Below are positions 1-9,245 of a stretch of DNA of 64,000 nt, piece after piece. The position numbers and the translations under genes are program-made. The stretch lies in assembly GCF_030908245.1 (NCBI RefSeq), contig NZ_JAVFJJ010000001.1:169565-233564 (forward strand). Reading direction: 5' to 3'. The notes beneath the pieces were generated by a model. It saw only the letters and a list, made by a program, of their open reading frames with translations. It had not been told where the DNA came from and did not search any database. Numbering within the stretch: the first letter of the stretch is position 1; every line of letters begins with the position of its first letter. Source of the DNA: Sinomonas sp. ASV322 (GTDB lineage: Bacteria; Actinomycetota; Actinomycetes; Actinomycetales; Micrococcaceae).

Positions 1-65
1 GGTGGGGCGGCTCCCCGGGGGGGGTGGGGGGGGGGCGGGGGGGGGCCCCCCCCCCCCCCCCCCCC
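1..65. repeat. Low-complexity G-run then C-run
   Basis: The first 65 bases are almost only G (to about 45) and then only C (about 46-65), so the block is close to a perfect inverted repeat. Nothing is coded here. It lies just downstream of the aminopeptidase gene. It may be a contig-end or sequencing artefact, because the rest of the window has normal high-GC composition. Confidence 0.7.
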
Positions 66-103
66 TCTCGGGTCTTCGGGGACCGCAGATCGGTACGTGC
101 TCG

Positions 104-1639
104 TCAGGACGCGGCCGCGTCGGCGACGCCCTCGAGATAGCGCACGAGGGTGCGGACGATCGCTCCCGTGCCGAGCTTCGGGGTGTAGCCGTAGGCCGAA
201 GCTGTGTTGTACGAGGGGCCGGCGATGTCGATGTGTGCCCACGGGATCGGCGAGCCGTCTGCCCGGTCGCCCACGAACTCGCGCAGGAAGATGCCCGCCG
301 TGAGCATGCCGCCCGGCCGGTCGCCGACGTTCGCGATGTCCGCGACCGACGAGTCGAGTCCGGCTCTCAGCTCGTCGGGAAGCGGCATGGCCCACGCGGC
401 CTCGCCTTCGTCGTCGGCCGCCGCCTTGAGCGCGCCCGTCACCTCGGTGTCCCCCATGAGCCCCGCCGTCCGCATTCCCAGCGCGATGATGGCTGCGCCT
501 GTGAGTGTTGCGACGTCGATGATGGCGTCGGGGCCTTCTTCGCTTGCGGCGGCGAGCCCGTCTGCCATGACGAGGCGGCCTTCGGCGTCCGTGTTGAGCA
601 CCTCGACGCTCGTGCCGCCGCGCGTCACGATGACGTCGGACGGTCGCTGCGCGCTGCCCGAGGGCATGTTCTCCGCGATGCACAGCCACGCGGTGACCTT
701 GGCCTTGACCCCGAGGCGAGCCGCGGCGACGACCGCGGCGAGGGCCGATGCGGCGCCGGCCATGTCGCTCTTCATCTCGTCCATCTTTGCCGCAGGCTTG
801 ATGGAGATGCCGCCCGAGTCGAACGTGATCCCCTTGCCGACGAGATGGATGGACGGAGCCTTGGACGCCTGCGACGGCACGTATTCCATCTTGACGAGTC
901 GAGGCGGGCGCGCGCTGCCCTGGCCCACGGCGAGGATGCCGCCGAAGCCGTCCTTCTCGAGCCGCTTCTCATCCCACACGGTGATCTTGACGGGCAGGCC
1001 CTTGGCGAGGTCCTTCGCCGCGTCCGCGAAGGACGCGGGGAAGAGCTGGCTCGGCGGCATGTTCACGAGGCTTCGCGTCGTGTTGACCGCATGGCCGACG
1101 ACGACGGCCCGCGCGAGCGCAGCGTCGGCAGCAGCGCTGCCTGCCGCAGGGGAGAGGACGACGACGCGCGCGACGTTGGGCTTCGCGGCGGCGGACGAGC
1201 GCTTCCGGTGCTCGGTGTAGGAATACGCGCCGAGCGCCGCGCCTTCGGCGACGGCTGCGAGATCGTCGGCCGTCGGGGCCGGGAGCGCGAGGGCAACCGT
1301 CTTGAGGCCGGCGAGCTGCCTCACGGCGGAGCCGGACGTGCTGCGGAGCTGATCGCGGGAGGGGGCATCGCCGTCGAGCTTTCCGACCCCCGCGAGGGCG
1401 ATGACCTGGGTGTTCAGCTCGGGAACACCGGGAAGCCGCACGAGTGAATCGGCCGCGCCGGTGGCGCCGAGCATGGCGAGCGTGGCCTGGATTGCCTCGG
1501 CATTCTTGGCGCTCAGGGGGCTGTCGAGGAGGACGGGGCCCTCCGGCCCCTGGGCGACTCCGATGACTACCGCGTCGCTGGGGTGCTTGCGCAGATCCCG
1601 GGCGACGGCGCTCAGTGATGCTTCGGCGTTGGTGAACAC
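104..1639 (-). CDS. pepA: Leucyl aminopeptidase (M17 family)
   Basis: Cytosolic two-metal aminopeptidase that removes N-terminal residues from peptides. The 511-aa product has the M17 layout: a variable N-terminal domain followed by a catalytic domain. It carries the metal-binding and catalytic signatures LVGKGITFDSGG and NTDAEGRLVMADGL, then a C-terminal PWAHIDIAGPSYN segment. Length is normal for the family (about 500). The frame is open further upstream to 1879, but the extra 80 residues are Arg/Gly/Ser-rich and unlike the family. A GTG at 1639 is preceded by GAGG at a good distance, so I start there. It is divergent from the PAC2 gene, with about 215 bp between them for both promoters. 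Confidence 0.93.
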   Translation of the reverse strand: MFTNAEASLSAVARDLRKHPSDAVVIGVAQGPEGPVLLDSPLSAKNAEAIQATLAMLGATGAADSLVRLPGVPELNTQVIALAGVGKLDGDAPSRDQLRSTSGSAVRQLAGLKTVALALPAPTADDLAAVAEGAALGAYSYTEHRKRSSAAAKPNVARVVVLSPAAGSAAADAALARAVVVGHAVNTTRSLVNMPPSQLFPASFADAAKDLAKGLPVKITVWDEKRLEKDGFGGILAVGQGSARPPRLVKMEYVPSQASKAPSIHLVGKGITFDSGGISIKPAAKMDEMKSDMAGAASALAAVVAAARLGVKAKVTAWLCIAENMPSGSAQRPSDVIVTRGGTSVEVLNTDAEGRLVMADGLAAASEEGPDAIIDVATLTGAAIIALGMRTAGLMGDTEVTGALKAAADDEGEAAWAMPLPDELRAGLDSSVADIANVGDRPGGMLTAGIFLREFVGDRADGSPIPWAHIDIAGPSYNTASAYGYTPKLGTGAIVRTLVRYLEGVADAAAS

Positions 1640-1854
1640 GGTGTGGGGCCTCGATTCTTCGCGTGCGGGCAGAATGCCTGCGGGCCCGTCAGGCGTCGTG
1701 CGTCCCCTTCCGTGCCCGGACTTCCGATCGTAGTCGGTGGTGGAATGATGGAACGCCGTGCGCCGTTGTCCTTGAGGAGACCGTCGCTGCGGCACGCCCT
1801 GTCGGTTCTCGTAACAGCTGCCGCCAAGCCGTCGCCGAGAGGAGCGAACGCCAC

Positions 1855-2874
1855 ATGAACGACCCCCTGGGTGGGCCACGCCAGGATCCTGCCGGCCTGT
1901 ACGCTGCGGCGCAGGAGCTCTTGGATGATCCGGAGCTCAAGGGGCTTCCGATGCTCATGGGCTTCACGGGGTTCGCCGACGCGGGCCACGCGGTCGAGCA
2001 GATCACGACCGAGCTCCTCCGCTCCGGATCCCCGCGGACTCTCGCCGAGTTCGACGTCGACCAGCTCGTCGACTACCGCGCGCGGCGTCCGCGCATCACG
2101 TTCGTCGAAGACCACCTCGAGGACTATGCGCCGCCTCGGCTCGCCCTCCACGTGCTCGACGACGGGCTCGGCCAGCCGTATCTCCTCCTCGCCGGCCCCG
2201 AGCCCGACTTCCAATGGGAGCGGTTCGCGCGCGCCGTCGTCGGCCTCGTCGAGGAACTCGACGTGCGGCTGGTGGTGTGGACCCACTCGATACCCATGCC
2301 CGTCCCGCACACGCGGCCCCTAGGCGTCACGGTGCACGGGAATAGGCCCGAGCTCATCGAGGGCATCTCGCGATGGAAGCCGGTCGTGAGCGTGCCAGCC
2401 GCGATTGGCCATCTTCTCGAGCTCCGGCTCGTCGAAGCCGGCCGAGGCGTCGCGGGGTTCGTCGTCCACACACCCCACTACCTGGCCGAGGCGGAGTACC
2501 CCGCAACGGCTGTGGCGGGCCTCGAGCACCTGGGGGCGGCGGCGTCGCTCATGCTCCCCACCGACCGTCTGCGGGAAGCCAACCGGGAGATCGAGCGCCA
2601 GATCGCCGAGCAGGTTGCCTCCTCGGACGAGGTCCGCGAGCTCGTCGAGGGGCTTGAAGCGCGATTCGACGAGCGCAGCGAGGACGTCCCGCGCCGCTCG
2701 CTGCTCGCGGCCATGAGCGGAGAGCTTCCGGACGCCGAGGTGCTTGGCGCCGCGGTCGAGGCGTACCTTGCGACCCAGGACGGAGGGCGCGAAGAGCCCG
2801 GCTTCCGAGATGAGACGCACGACGACGCCGCCGACGACGGCGGGACTGCGGAAGGAGCTGCGCCCGCCGACTAG
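1855..2874 (+). CDS. PAC2 family protein
   Basis: This 339-aa protein matches the PAC2 (proteasome assembly chaperone 2-like) family common in actinobacteria. The start MNDPLGGPRQDPAGLY leads into the conserved core GLPMLMGFTGFADAGHAV and a later VWTHSIPMPVPHTRP stretch. The C-terminus is acidic and probably flexible. The biochemical role in bacteria is not established. ATG 1855 follows GAGAGGAG at SD distance. The MFS gene starts 10 nt after its stop, so the two are probably cotranscribed. Confidence 0.85.
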   Translation: MNDPLGGPRQDPAGLYAAAQELLDDPELKGLPMLMGFTGFADAGHAVEQITTELLRSGSPRTLAEFDVDQLVDYRARRPRITFVEDHLEDYAPPRLALHVLDDGLGQPYLLLAGPEPDFQWERFARAVVGLVEELDVRLVVWTHSIPMPVPHTRPLGVTVHGNRPELIEGISRWKPVVSVPAAIGHLLELRLVEAGRGVAGFVVHTPHYLAEAEYPATAVAGLEHLGAAASLMLPTDRLREANREIERQIAEQVASSDEVRELVEGLEARFDERSEDVPRRSLLAAMSGELPDAEVLGAAVEAYLATQDGGREEPGFRDETHDDAADDGGTAEGAAPAD

Positions 2875-2884
2875 GATCGGTGGG

Positions 2885-4216
2885 GTGAACAGCTGGCGCG
2901 CGTGGACAGTGTGGGGGATCGGGGTCTTCGCGTACCTCGTGGCAGTCGTTCAGAGGACCTCGTTCGGCGTGGTCGGGCTCGAAGCTTCGGACCGGTTCCA
3001 CGTCGGCGGTGCCGTCCTCTCGGCGTTCACGGTGCTCCAGCTCGTCGTGTATGCCTCGCTCCAAATCCCGGTCGGCATGCTCGTGGACAGGTTCGGCTCC
3101 CGCGTCATGGTCTCGACTGGCGCCGTCTTCATGGCGCTCGGCCAGCTCCAGATTTCGGTGGCCGAGTCGGTCGTGACAGGCATCATCGGGCGCATGCTGG
3201 TCGGCATGGGGGACGCGATGACGTTCGTCTCGGTCCTGCGCCTCGTCCCACTCTGGTTCAATGCCAAGCGGGCGCCGCTTCTCACTCAGCTCACGGGGAT
3301 GCTCGGCATGCTCGGCCAACTCGTGAGCGTCATCCCGTTTCTCGCGCTCCTGCACGCGCGCGGCTGGAGCACGGGCTTCCTTTCGCTTGCCGCCCTGTCC
3401 GTCCTCGTCGTCGTCCTCGTCCTCGCGGCGTTGCGCGATGCCCCGCAGGGAAGCGCACGGACCGCCGAGGGGACGCCTGAGGGGACCAAGGCGGTGTTGG
3501 CGGCGGCCTGGCGGCAGCCGGGAACGCGGCTCGGCTTGTGGAGTCACTTCACCGTGCAGTTCAGCGGGACCGTGTTCGCGCTTGCCTGGGGCTTTCCGTT
3601 CATGGTCGCCGGCCAGGGCTACGACTCCGGGACCGCGGCCGCGCTCATGTCCTTCTTCGTCGTCGTGGCGCTCCTGGCTGGCCCGCCCATGGGCCGTTTC
3701 GTGTCCCGCCACCCTCTGCGCCGCTCGACCCTCGTCCTGCTCATCACGGGGCTCACGGCCCTCGTATGGGCGGTCGTGCTGCTGTATCCCGGGCGGGCGC
3801 CGCTATGGCTCATGGTCATCCTCGTCGCGGTGCTCGCTGTCGGCGGCCCGTCGTCGATGATCGGTTTCGACTTCGCGCGGACGTTCAATCCCTCGCACCG
3901 CCTCGGCACGGCGACCGGCATCGTCAATTCGGGCGGCTTTGTTGCGGCCCTCGCGACCATGTTCCTCGTGGGGTACCTGCTGGACCTCCAGCATGCGCTC
4001 GGCATGTCCCCAGCAGGCCTGTATTCGCTTGATGCGTTCCGGGTCGCGCTCGCGGTCCAGCTCGTCGTCATGGGCTTCGGCTCGGCGATGATCTTCGGTG
4101 TGAGACGCAAGGTGCGACGCCAGCTCGCCGCAAGCGGCGTACACGTCGCTCCTCTCAAGGTGGCCTTGGGCGTCGCGCTCGCCGACGCGCGGGCGAGGCG
4201 TCTCGCCCGCCGCTGA
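2885..4216 (+). CDS. MFS transporter
   Basis: A 443-aa membrane protein with about 12 hydrophobic segments and the major facilitator layout. The conserved loop-2/3 motif is visible as GMLVDRFGSRVMV, and a matching cytoplasmic loop RFVSRHPLRRST sits near the middle. The substrate cannot be told from the sequence. GTG 2885 is chosen because it gives the short N-terminus NSWRAWTVWGIGVFAY, which enters the first helix at once, and because AGGA lies about 10 nt upstream. Longer upstream frames overlap the PAC2 coding sequence. Confidence 0.88.
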   Translation: MNSWRAWTVWGIGVFAYLVAVVQRTSFGVVGLEASDRFHVGGAVLSAFTVLQLVVYASLQIPVGMLVDRFGSRVMVSTGAVFMALGQLQISVAESVVTGIIGRMLVGMGDAMTFVSVLRLVPLWFNAKRAPLLTQLTGMLGMLGQLVSVIPFLALLHARGWSTGFLSLAALSVLVVVLVLAALRDAPQGSARTAEGTPEGTKAVLAAAWRQPGTRLGLWSHFTVQFSGTVFALAWGFPFMVAGQGYDSGTAAALMSFFVVVALLAGPPMGRFVSRHPLRRSTLVLLITGLTALVWAVVLLYPGRAPLWLMVILVAVLAVGGPSSMIGFDFARTFNPSHRLGTATGIVNSGGFVAALATMFLVGYLLDLQHALGMSPAGLYSLDAFRVALAVQLVVMGFGSAMIFGVRRKVRRQLAASGVHVAPLKVALGVALADARARRLARR

Positions 4217-4349
4217 GGACCCTTCGACCGCGCCGTGCCCCTCCGCGGGATCGGGCCGTATGTCCTCCCCAGAAATTGCCTCCCGCGTGTCGTCCACATA
4301 GGGCTCATCGCGCAGGGCCGGCGCCGTGCCGCGCCGGAAGACTAGCGGC

Positions 4350-5678
4350 ATGGACAAGGCGATTCACGACGACGCAGACGGCACCGGACCCCTCGACGCG
4401 CCCGGACCGGCACCGGGTGCCCTCTCGATCCGAGAGCCGGAAGATCTCCTGGGATTCATTCCCCACACGATCGGGGAGTGGCCGCGCGAGAGCCTCGTGG
4501 CGGTATCCGTCGGAGCCGGGTCGATCGGCGTGACGGTTCGGGTGGACCTCCCGCCACCGGGTCGGGACGGAGACCTCGGCGCCTATGCGGCAGCGGTCCG
4601 GGACTACCTCCTGACCGATGTTCTCGCGGAGGGCGCCGTTCTCGCGGTCTACACGGCAGAGCCCTGGGTGGTCGTGGGGTCGCCGCCGCAGGGCAGCCTC
4701 GTCGGAGCGCTTCGGGAAGCTCTTGCGGAGGCAGGGCTCCCTCTTCTCGACGCGTGGATCGTGGGCGAACGCTTCTGGCGGAGCCTCCTGTGCGAACGCA
4801 GCTCGTGCTGCCCCTGGCCGGGGAAGCCGCTCGACGCCATCACCTCGAGCCAGCTCGGAACGGAACTCGTCTACCGCGGCAGCACGTATGAATCGTGGGA
4901 GCCGTCCGGTGGTTCGGCCGAGGGGGAACCACCTCGCCACGCCGATCCTGCCGCACCTGCGCGCTCGGGGGCGCCGCCGGGGCCCGTGCCCTCGGACGCC
5001 GCCGCTGAGGCGCTCCTCGAGCGGCTTCGCGGCGCTGAGGATGCGTGGTGGGAGCCTCCCGTCTTTGCCGCGGCTCTTGCGGCCTGGGACGATACGCTCA
5101 GCAGCGACCGCGCCCCTGAGGCTCGCCGCGTGGCGCTCCTGGCGGCAACACTGGCCCGCCCAGCCGTCCGCGATGCCGCGATGGTGTCGGCATCCATCGG
5201 AGCCTCTGCGGCGTGGCGCGGGTCCCCCGCAATCGGGATGGTCCACAGCGCGGACGGGCCGATTCCTGAGCTCCCGGGCGGGCTGAGCGCGCGGGACGTC
5301 GAGCGCTTGATCTTGGCGTGGACCGAAGGCGAAGGCGACTGGCCCGAAGGCGCCGTGCTCGAGTTCGGGGCCGTGTTGCTCGGCGCCACGCGCGCTGCAC
5401 CCGATTGGAGGCGGATCGCGCGCCTCGAACGCCAGGCACGGCGCCTTACCGAGTTCGAGGACCCAGAGGTTCGTGCTCCCGCCCTGTCCCTTCTCGGCTG
5501 GATCTGCTGGGCGCGCGGCCGCGGATCGAAGGCGGCCGGATATCTCAGGCGTGCCCTGACCGTCCAGCCCGGATATCGTTTCGCGGAGCTTTTCGCGGGA
5601 ATGATCGATGGTGGAGAGCTCGCGGGCTGGGCGAAGCGCCCCGAGACAGCGTGGCGGCGGCTTGAGGATGTCGCATAG
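4350..5678 (+). CDS. DUF4192 domain-containing protein
   Basis: A 442-aa actinobacterial DUF4192 protein. The family signature is near the start: REPEDLLGFIPHTIGEWPRE followed by SLVAVSV. The C-terminal third (about 310-440) is helical and Ala/Arg-rich, including LLGWICWARGRGSKAAGYL and a following tetratricopeptide-like stretch. No catalytic motif is recognised and the function is unknown. ATG 4350 has GGAAG upstream. It lies just before the primary sigma factor gene but is separated from it by 219 bp with its own promoter signals. Confidence 0.85.
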   Translation: MDKAIHDDADGTGPLDAPGPAPGALSIREPEDLLGFIPHTIGEWPRESLVAVSVGAGSIGVTVRVDLPPPGRDGDLGAYAAAVRDYLLTDVLAEGAVLAVYTAEPWVVVGSPPQGSLVGALREALAEAGLPLLDAWIVGERFWRSLLCERSSCCPWPGKPLDAITSSQLGTELVYRGSTYESWEPSGGSAEGEPPRHADPAAPARSGAPPGPVPSDAAAEALLERLRGAEDAWWEPPVFAAALAAWDDTLSSDRAPEARRVALLAATLARPAVRDAAMVSASIGASAAWRGSPAIGMVHSADGPIPELPGGLSARDVERLILAWTEGEGDWPEGAVLEFGAVLLGATRAAPDWRRIARLERQARRLTEFEDPEVRAPALSLLGWICWARGRGSKAAGYLRRALTVQPGYRFAELFAGMIDGGELAGWAKRPETAWRRLEDVA

Positions 5679-5793
5679 CCGCGATTGCGTGGTGAATGCC
5701 GTGGAGACGGGAAGGGCGTGCGACAATGGACGACAGACCCGGTCGGGTCCGAGCACCGGAAGCCAGATTGTCCCTCGCGAATATTCCGTCGGC

Positions 5794-5823
5794 GGGAACG
5801 AATCAGGCTGCTGGAGGGTTGTT
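5794..5823 (+). promoter_or_regulatory. SigR/SigH-like promoter upstream of rpoD
   Basis: GGGAAC (5794-5799) is followed by an 18-nt spacer and GTTGTT (5818-5823). This fits the pattern of actinobacterial thiol-oxidative-stress ECF sigma promoters (about GGGAAT-N18-GTTG). It lies 75 nt before the sigma gene. Streptomyces hrdB is known to have such a promoter. The match is by eye only. No good vegetative -10/-35 pair was found; the TTGACA at 5870 lacks a partner -10. Confidence 0.4.
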
Positions 5824-5897
5824 ATTTGAGACCCTTCGGTCCGGATCGCGCATGGCGCGTCGCACGGACTTGACAGGGTCATAGTGGTGTTGCCCTC

Positions 5898-7229
5898 ATG
5901 GTGACGCCGGACAGCAGCAGGAAGGTGATCGTGACGCCCCCCACGGAGAAGGAAACGGCTCAGAAGGCCACGGCTGAGACCGAGGCGCTCAAGGCTGCAT
6001 CCACCAAGCGCGCGACGGCGGGCCCGCGCTCCAAGGCCTTGGCGGCAACCAAGGCCAAGGCACCGGCGCGGAAGACCGCGAGTGTGAAGGATGGGGACGC
6101 GAAAGACGCCCCGACGGACGGCGCGGCCGCACCCGCAGAGGCGGAAGAGCTCGAGGCCGCGGATCTCGATGCAGTGACTCCCGGCGACGAAGAGCTCGCT
6201 GCCGAGACCGACGCCGAGGAAGCCGACGAGGAGAAGGAGACGCGCGGTTCGGCCGCGATGGTCATCTCCGACGCCGACGAGGACGATGCCCCGGTCCAGC
6301 AGGTCACGTCTGCAGGTGCGACGGCGGACCCGGTCAAGGACTACCTCAAGCAGATCGGCAAGGTCGCGCTGCTCAACGCGGAACAGGAGGTCGATCTCGC
6401 GCTGCGGATCGAGGCCGGCCTGTTCGCGAAGCACAAGCTCGATGAAGATGGCGGGACGTACGACGCCCAGTATCGGCACGATCTCGAACGGATCGTGCAC
6501 GACGGCGAGCGGGCAAAGAACCACCTGCTCGAGGCCAACCTGCGCCTCGTCGTCTCGCTTGCGAAGCGCTACACGGGGCGCGGCATGCTCTTCCTGGATC
6601 TCATCCAGGAAGGGAACCTCGGCCTCATCCGCGCAGTCGAGAAGTTCGACTACACCAAGGGCTTCAAGTTCTCGACCTACGCGACGTGGTGGATCCGCCA
6701 GGCGATTACGCGCGCCATGGCGGACCAGGCTCGCACCATTCGCATCCCTGTCCACATGGTCGAGGTCATCAACAAGCTCGCCCGCGTTCAGCGCCAGATG
6801 CTCCAGGACCTGGGCCGCGAACCCACCCCGGAAGAACTCGCCAAGGAACTCGACATGACCCCCGAAAAGGTCGTCGAGGTGCAGAAGTACGGCCGCGAGC
6901 CGATCTCGCTGCACACCCCGCTCGGCGAGGATGGCGACTCCGAGTTCGGCGACCTCATCGAGGACTCCGAGGCAGTCGTCCCGGCCGACGCCGTGAGCTT
7001 CACGCTCCTCCAGGAGCAGCTGCACTCCGTCCTCGACACGCTCTCCGAGCGCGAGGCCGGCGTCGTCGCGATGCGTTTCGGATTGACCGACGGCCAGCCG
7101 AAGACGTTAGACGAGATTGGCAAGGTCTATGGGGTGACGCGTGAGCGGATCCGCCAGATCGAGTCCAAGACGATGTCGAAACTTCGGCACCCGTCGCGCT
7201 CCCAGGTGCTGCGCGACTACCTCGACTAG
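5898..7229 (+). CDS. rpoD: RNA polymerase primary sigma factor
   Basis: Housekeeping sigma-70 (SigA/HrdB/RpoD) that directs RNA polymerase to vegetative promoters. The 443-aa protein has a long low-complexity N-terminus (about 1-140, Lys/Ala then acidic), as usual for actinobacteria. Region 1.2 follows ([17 protein letters not shown]), then region 2 with [16 protein letters not shown] and the [20 protein letters not shown] helix that melts and reads the -10. Region 3 follows, and region 4 ends with [20 protein letters not shown], the -35 reader. The start is ATG 5898 or the adjacent GTG 5901; neither has a strong SD. A strong hairpin follows the stop. Confidence 0.96.
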   Translation: MVTPDSSRKVIVTPPTEKETAQKATAETEALKAASTKRATAGPRSKALAATKAKAPARKTASVKDGDAKDAPTDGAAAPAEAEELEAADLDAVTPGDEELAAETDAEEADEEKETRGSAAMVISDADEDDAPVQQVTSAGATADPVKDYLKQIGKVALLNAEQEVDLALRIEAGLFAKHKLDEDGGTYDAQYRHDLERIVHDGERAKNHLLEANLRLVVSLAKRYTGRGMLFLDLIQEGNLGLIRAVEKFDYTKGFKFSTYATWWIRQAITRAMADQARTIRIPVHMVEVINKLARVQRQMLQDLGREPTPEELAKELDMTPEKVVEVQKYGREPISLHTPLGEDGDSEFGDLIEDSEAVVPADAVSFTLLQEQLHSVLDTLSEREAGVVAMRFGLTDGQPKTLDEIGKVYGVTRERIRQIESKTMSKLRHPSRSQVLRDYLD

Positions 7230-7268
7230 GCACCGCCCGGCCAGGCGCTGCCTGGTGGGCACCCCACG

Positions 7269-7319
7269 GCGAAGCGCCGGGGCCACCGCGGTTTCAACCG
7301 CGGGGTCCCGGCGCTTCGC
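7269..7319. terminator. Nested hairpin between convergent rpoD and propeller gene
   Basis: An outer stem GCGAAGCGCCGGG / CCCGGCGCTTCGC encloses an inner stem CCGCGGTT-TC-AACCGCGG. Only a G-U pair and one bulged base interrupt the combined stem of about 24 bp. It sits between two convergent genes (stops at 7229 and 7395), so it can serve both strands. There is no clear T-run, as is common in high-GC actinobacteria. Confidence 0.8.
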
Positions 7320-7394
7320 TGTTGATGCGTTCAGAGTGCGGGTCGTTGCCCCGTCATCCAAGCCTCACCGGCCTAGGCACCACTGACTCAGGAG

Positions 7395-8522
7395 TCATTG
7401 GCCGAAGCCGAACGGCGGCGTCAAGCCCGTGTAGTCGCCCACAACCTTCGCGTCATAGGGCGCGAAGAGTCCGACCGTCGTCGTGCTGGGGCTGTACCCG
7501 GACACGTTGAGCAGCCCTTCCTGGCGGACGATCATGCCGGCCGGGTTGACCTCGATGACCCGGTTGTTGAACTGATCGCTGATGAGCGTGTTGCCGGTCG
7601 CGAGGCGGACCGCCCGCGTGGGCAGAGGGGCCCGGTTGCTGCCCTTCTGGAGGTCGGTCGTGTAGCTGAAGACGACCTCGCCTGCCATGGTCACCTCGAT
7701 GACCCGGTTGTTGTTGGAATCCGTGATGAGCGTGTTCCCGCTGGGAAGCCGGCTTGCGAACGCCGCCCCGCTCAGGAGCTCGCGGCGCGGGTCCTCGGGG
7801 TACTGCCACACGATGTCGTGCTGGCGGTTGACCTCGATGACCCGGTTGTTGTTCTCGTCGGAGATGAGGATGTTCCCGTTGGCGAGCAGTTCAGCGCTGT
7901 TGGGGTTGTTGAGCTGATCGAATCCGATCCCCGTGACGCCCGTCATGCCGTACTGCCACACGATCTCCTTGGACTGCGTGACTTCGATGATCCGCTCGTT
8001 GGACTGGTCGGTGATGAGGACGTCCGTATTGGGCAGCCACGTCGATTGGACCGGCGTATTGAGCTGGTTCGGGCCCGAGCCGGTCACCCCGAACTGCCCG
8101 TACTGCCAGACGATCTGCCCGGACCGGTTGACGAGGATCACCCTGTTGTCAGGGCAGCCCTGCGGGCACTCGGGCACCGTGCTGGGTGGTGTCCCGGTGC
8201 CGGCCATCAGAGTGAAGGACCCGACTCGCTGGGCGTCGTTGGTGCCGATGATCGAGCGGGCCGAGAAATCGTTGGGGCCAAGGCCGAACTGCCACACGAT
8301 CTGGTGGGCAGCGTTGACCTCGATGACGCGATTGTTGAATTGGTCGGCGATCAGGAGGTCGCCGGGTTGGTTGAACGTGGTGGAATCGGCTGAGGATCCT
8401 GCCGAGGCGAGGGCTTGGGCGACGGCGGGAGCGGCCGTGCCCATCGCGACGACGAGGACCGAGAGGCTCGCCGCGGAGAGCCAACGGCGGAGCCGGCCAG
8501 TGCGGGCCGGTGCATTGAACAT
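7395..8522 (-). CDS. Secreted NHL/beta-propeller repeat protein
   Basis: A 375-aa protein with a Sec-type signal peptide (Arg-rich start, hydrophobic core about 15-35, AVA-QA-like cleavage region). Six related repeats of about 45-60 residues follow, each with the pattern LITD-x-x-NNRVIEV and then IVWQYG. This suggests a six-bladed beta-propeller. No catalytic residues or anchor are visible, so binding of a ligand or protein outside the cell is the likely role. ATG 8522 has AAGGA about 8 nt upstream. The gene is monocistronic and convergent with rpoD. The function is not known. Confidence 0.8.
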   Translation of the reverse strand: MFNAPARTGRLRRWLSAASLSVLVVAMGTAAPAVAQALASAGSSADSTTFNQPGDLLIADQFNNRVIEVNAAHQIVWQFGLGPNDFSARSIIGTNDAQRVGSFTLMAGTGTPPSTVPECPQGCPDNRVILVNRSGQIVWQYGQFGVTGSGPNQLNTPVQSTWLPNTDVLITDQSNERIIEVTQSKEIVWQYGMTGVTGIGFDQLNNPNSAELLANGNILISDENNNRVIEVNRQHDIVWQYPEDPRRELLSGAAFASRLPSGNTLITDSNNNRVIEVTMAGEVVFSYTTDLQKGSNRAPLPTRAVRLATGNTLISDQFNNRVIEVNPAGMIVRQEGLLNVSGYSPSTTTVGLFAPYDAKVVGDYTGLTPPFGFGQ

Positions 8523-8653
8523 CGGGTTGTCCTTTCCAGGGGCACGACCGCACCGCCGGAAGGAGAGAGCGGCGGCAAACGGGCCTGGGTCCCTATAGAC
8601 GATTCTCCCGGCCCGATGGTTCACGTCCTACGCCCGGCGAAGCCCAGAGAACG

Positions 8654-8692
8654 CGGATAGGCCCGGACACCATCGGTGTCCGGGCCTATCCG
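8654..8692. terminator. 18-bp perfect hairpin after the DUF7455 gene
   Basis: Arms 8654-8671 and 8675-8692 are perfect complements around a 3-nt ATC loop. The core is GGCCCGGACACC / GGTGTCCGGGCC. It lies about 70 nt past the stop of the minus-strand gene ending at 8759, so it is best read as its terminator. No T-run follows. Confidence 0.75.
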
Positions 8693-8758
8693 GCGGCTGT
8701 TCGGGCTACGAACGGCGAGGCGTGACGCGCGAGGCGACGGACGCCGTCGTCCGGCAGG

Positions 8759-8980
8759 TCAGTCCTCCGGAAGGGCGGCCTTCTCGCTCAGGCGGTCCGT
8801 CTCGTCGTGCCACTCGGATGCGAGAGGGCGCAAGGTCGTCTCCACGGCGCGCGCGTGGTGCCCACAGAACATGAGCTCTCCGCCGGACGCCTCGAGGACC
8901 ACAAGCACGTAGGCCTGGGCTCCGCAGCGGTCGCAGCGGTCGACTGCGGTCAGGGTGCGATCCGCAAGGGCTGAAGTCAT
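8759..8980 (-). CDS. Small zinc-ribbon-like protein (DUF7455 type)
   Basis: A 73-aa protein with CDRCGAQAYVLV followed by LMFCGHHAR. The C-x2-C plus C-x2-H set probably binds one zinc. Small proteins of this pattern sit near the sigma factor and topoisomerase genes in many actinobacteria; the function is unknown. I start at ATG 8980 because AAGGAGG lies 5-6 nt upstream. A second ATG five codons earlier (8995) lacks such a site. It is divergent from the topoisomerase gene, with 265 bp between them and no recognised feature. Confidence 0.75.
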   Translation of the reverse strand: MTSALADRTLTAVDRCDRCGAQAYVLVVLEASGGELMFCGHHARAVETTLRPLASEWHDETDRLSEKAALPED

Positions 8981-9245
8981 CTTGGCCTCCTTCACTTCAC
9001 CGGGCAGTTCCGCGGTTCATCTCATCTAACACCCCACTGCCAGTTGTCCCATCCCACGAAACGGCTACTTTCGCTCGCGGCGTATCAAGCTTCTGTAACG
9101 AGGAGGACCTGATTCGGGGCCGTGGGTCCCGATTCGGTCTCCGCCAGAGTGGCAGAACCGCTGAAACGCGGGTTGCGATTACCCTGTGGAATAGCGCGTG
9201 TCCCGACCGCCCACCCACATGCCTTGATGAAGGAGCCCCTCGAGC

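Noticed and set aside
2-1447. Long plus-strand frame opposite the aminopeptidase gene
   Set aside because: It is a mirror of a clear M17 gene, has Arg/Gly-rich composition, and starts in the G/C runs. Many similar antisense frames across the window are effects of high GC.
5870-5898. TTGACA just before the sigma gene as a vegetative promoter
   Set aside because: No TATAAT-like box lies 16-18 nt downstream; the expected position reads CCCTCA.
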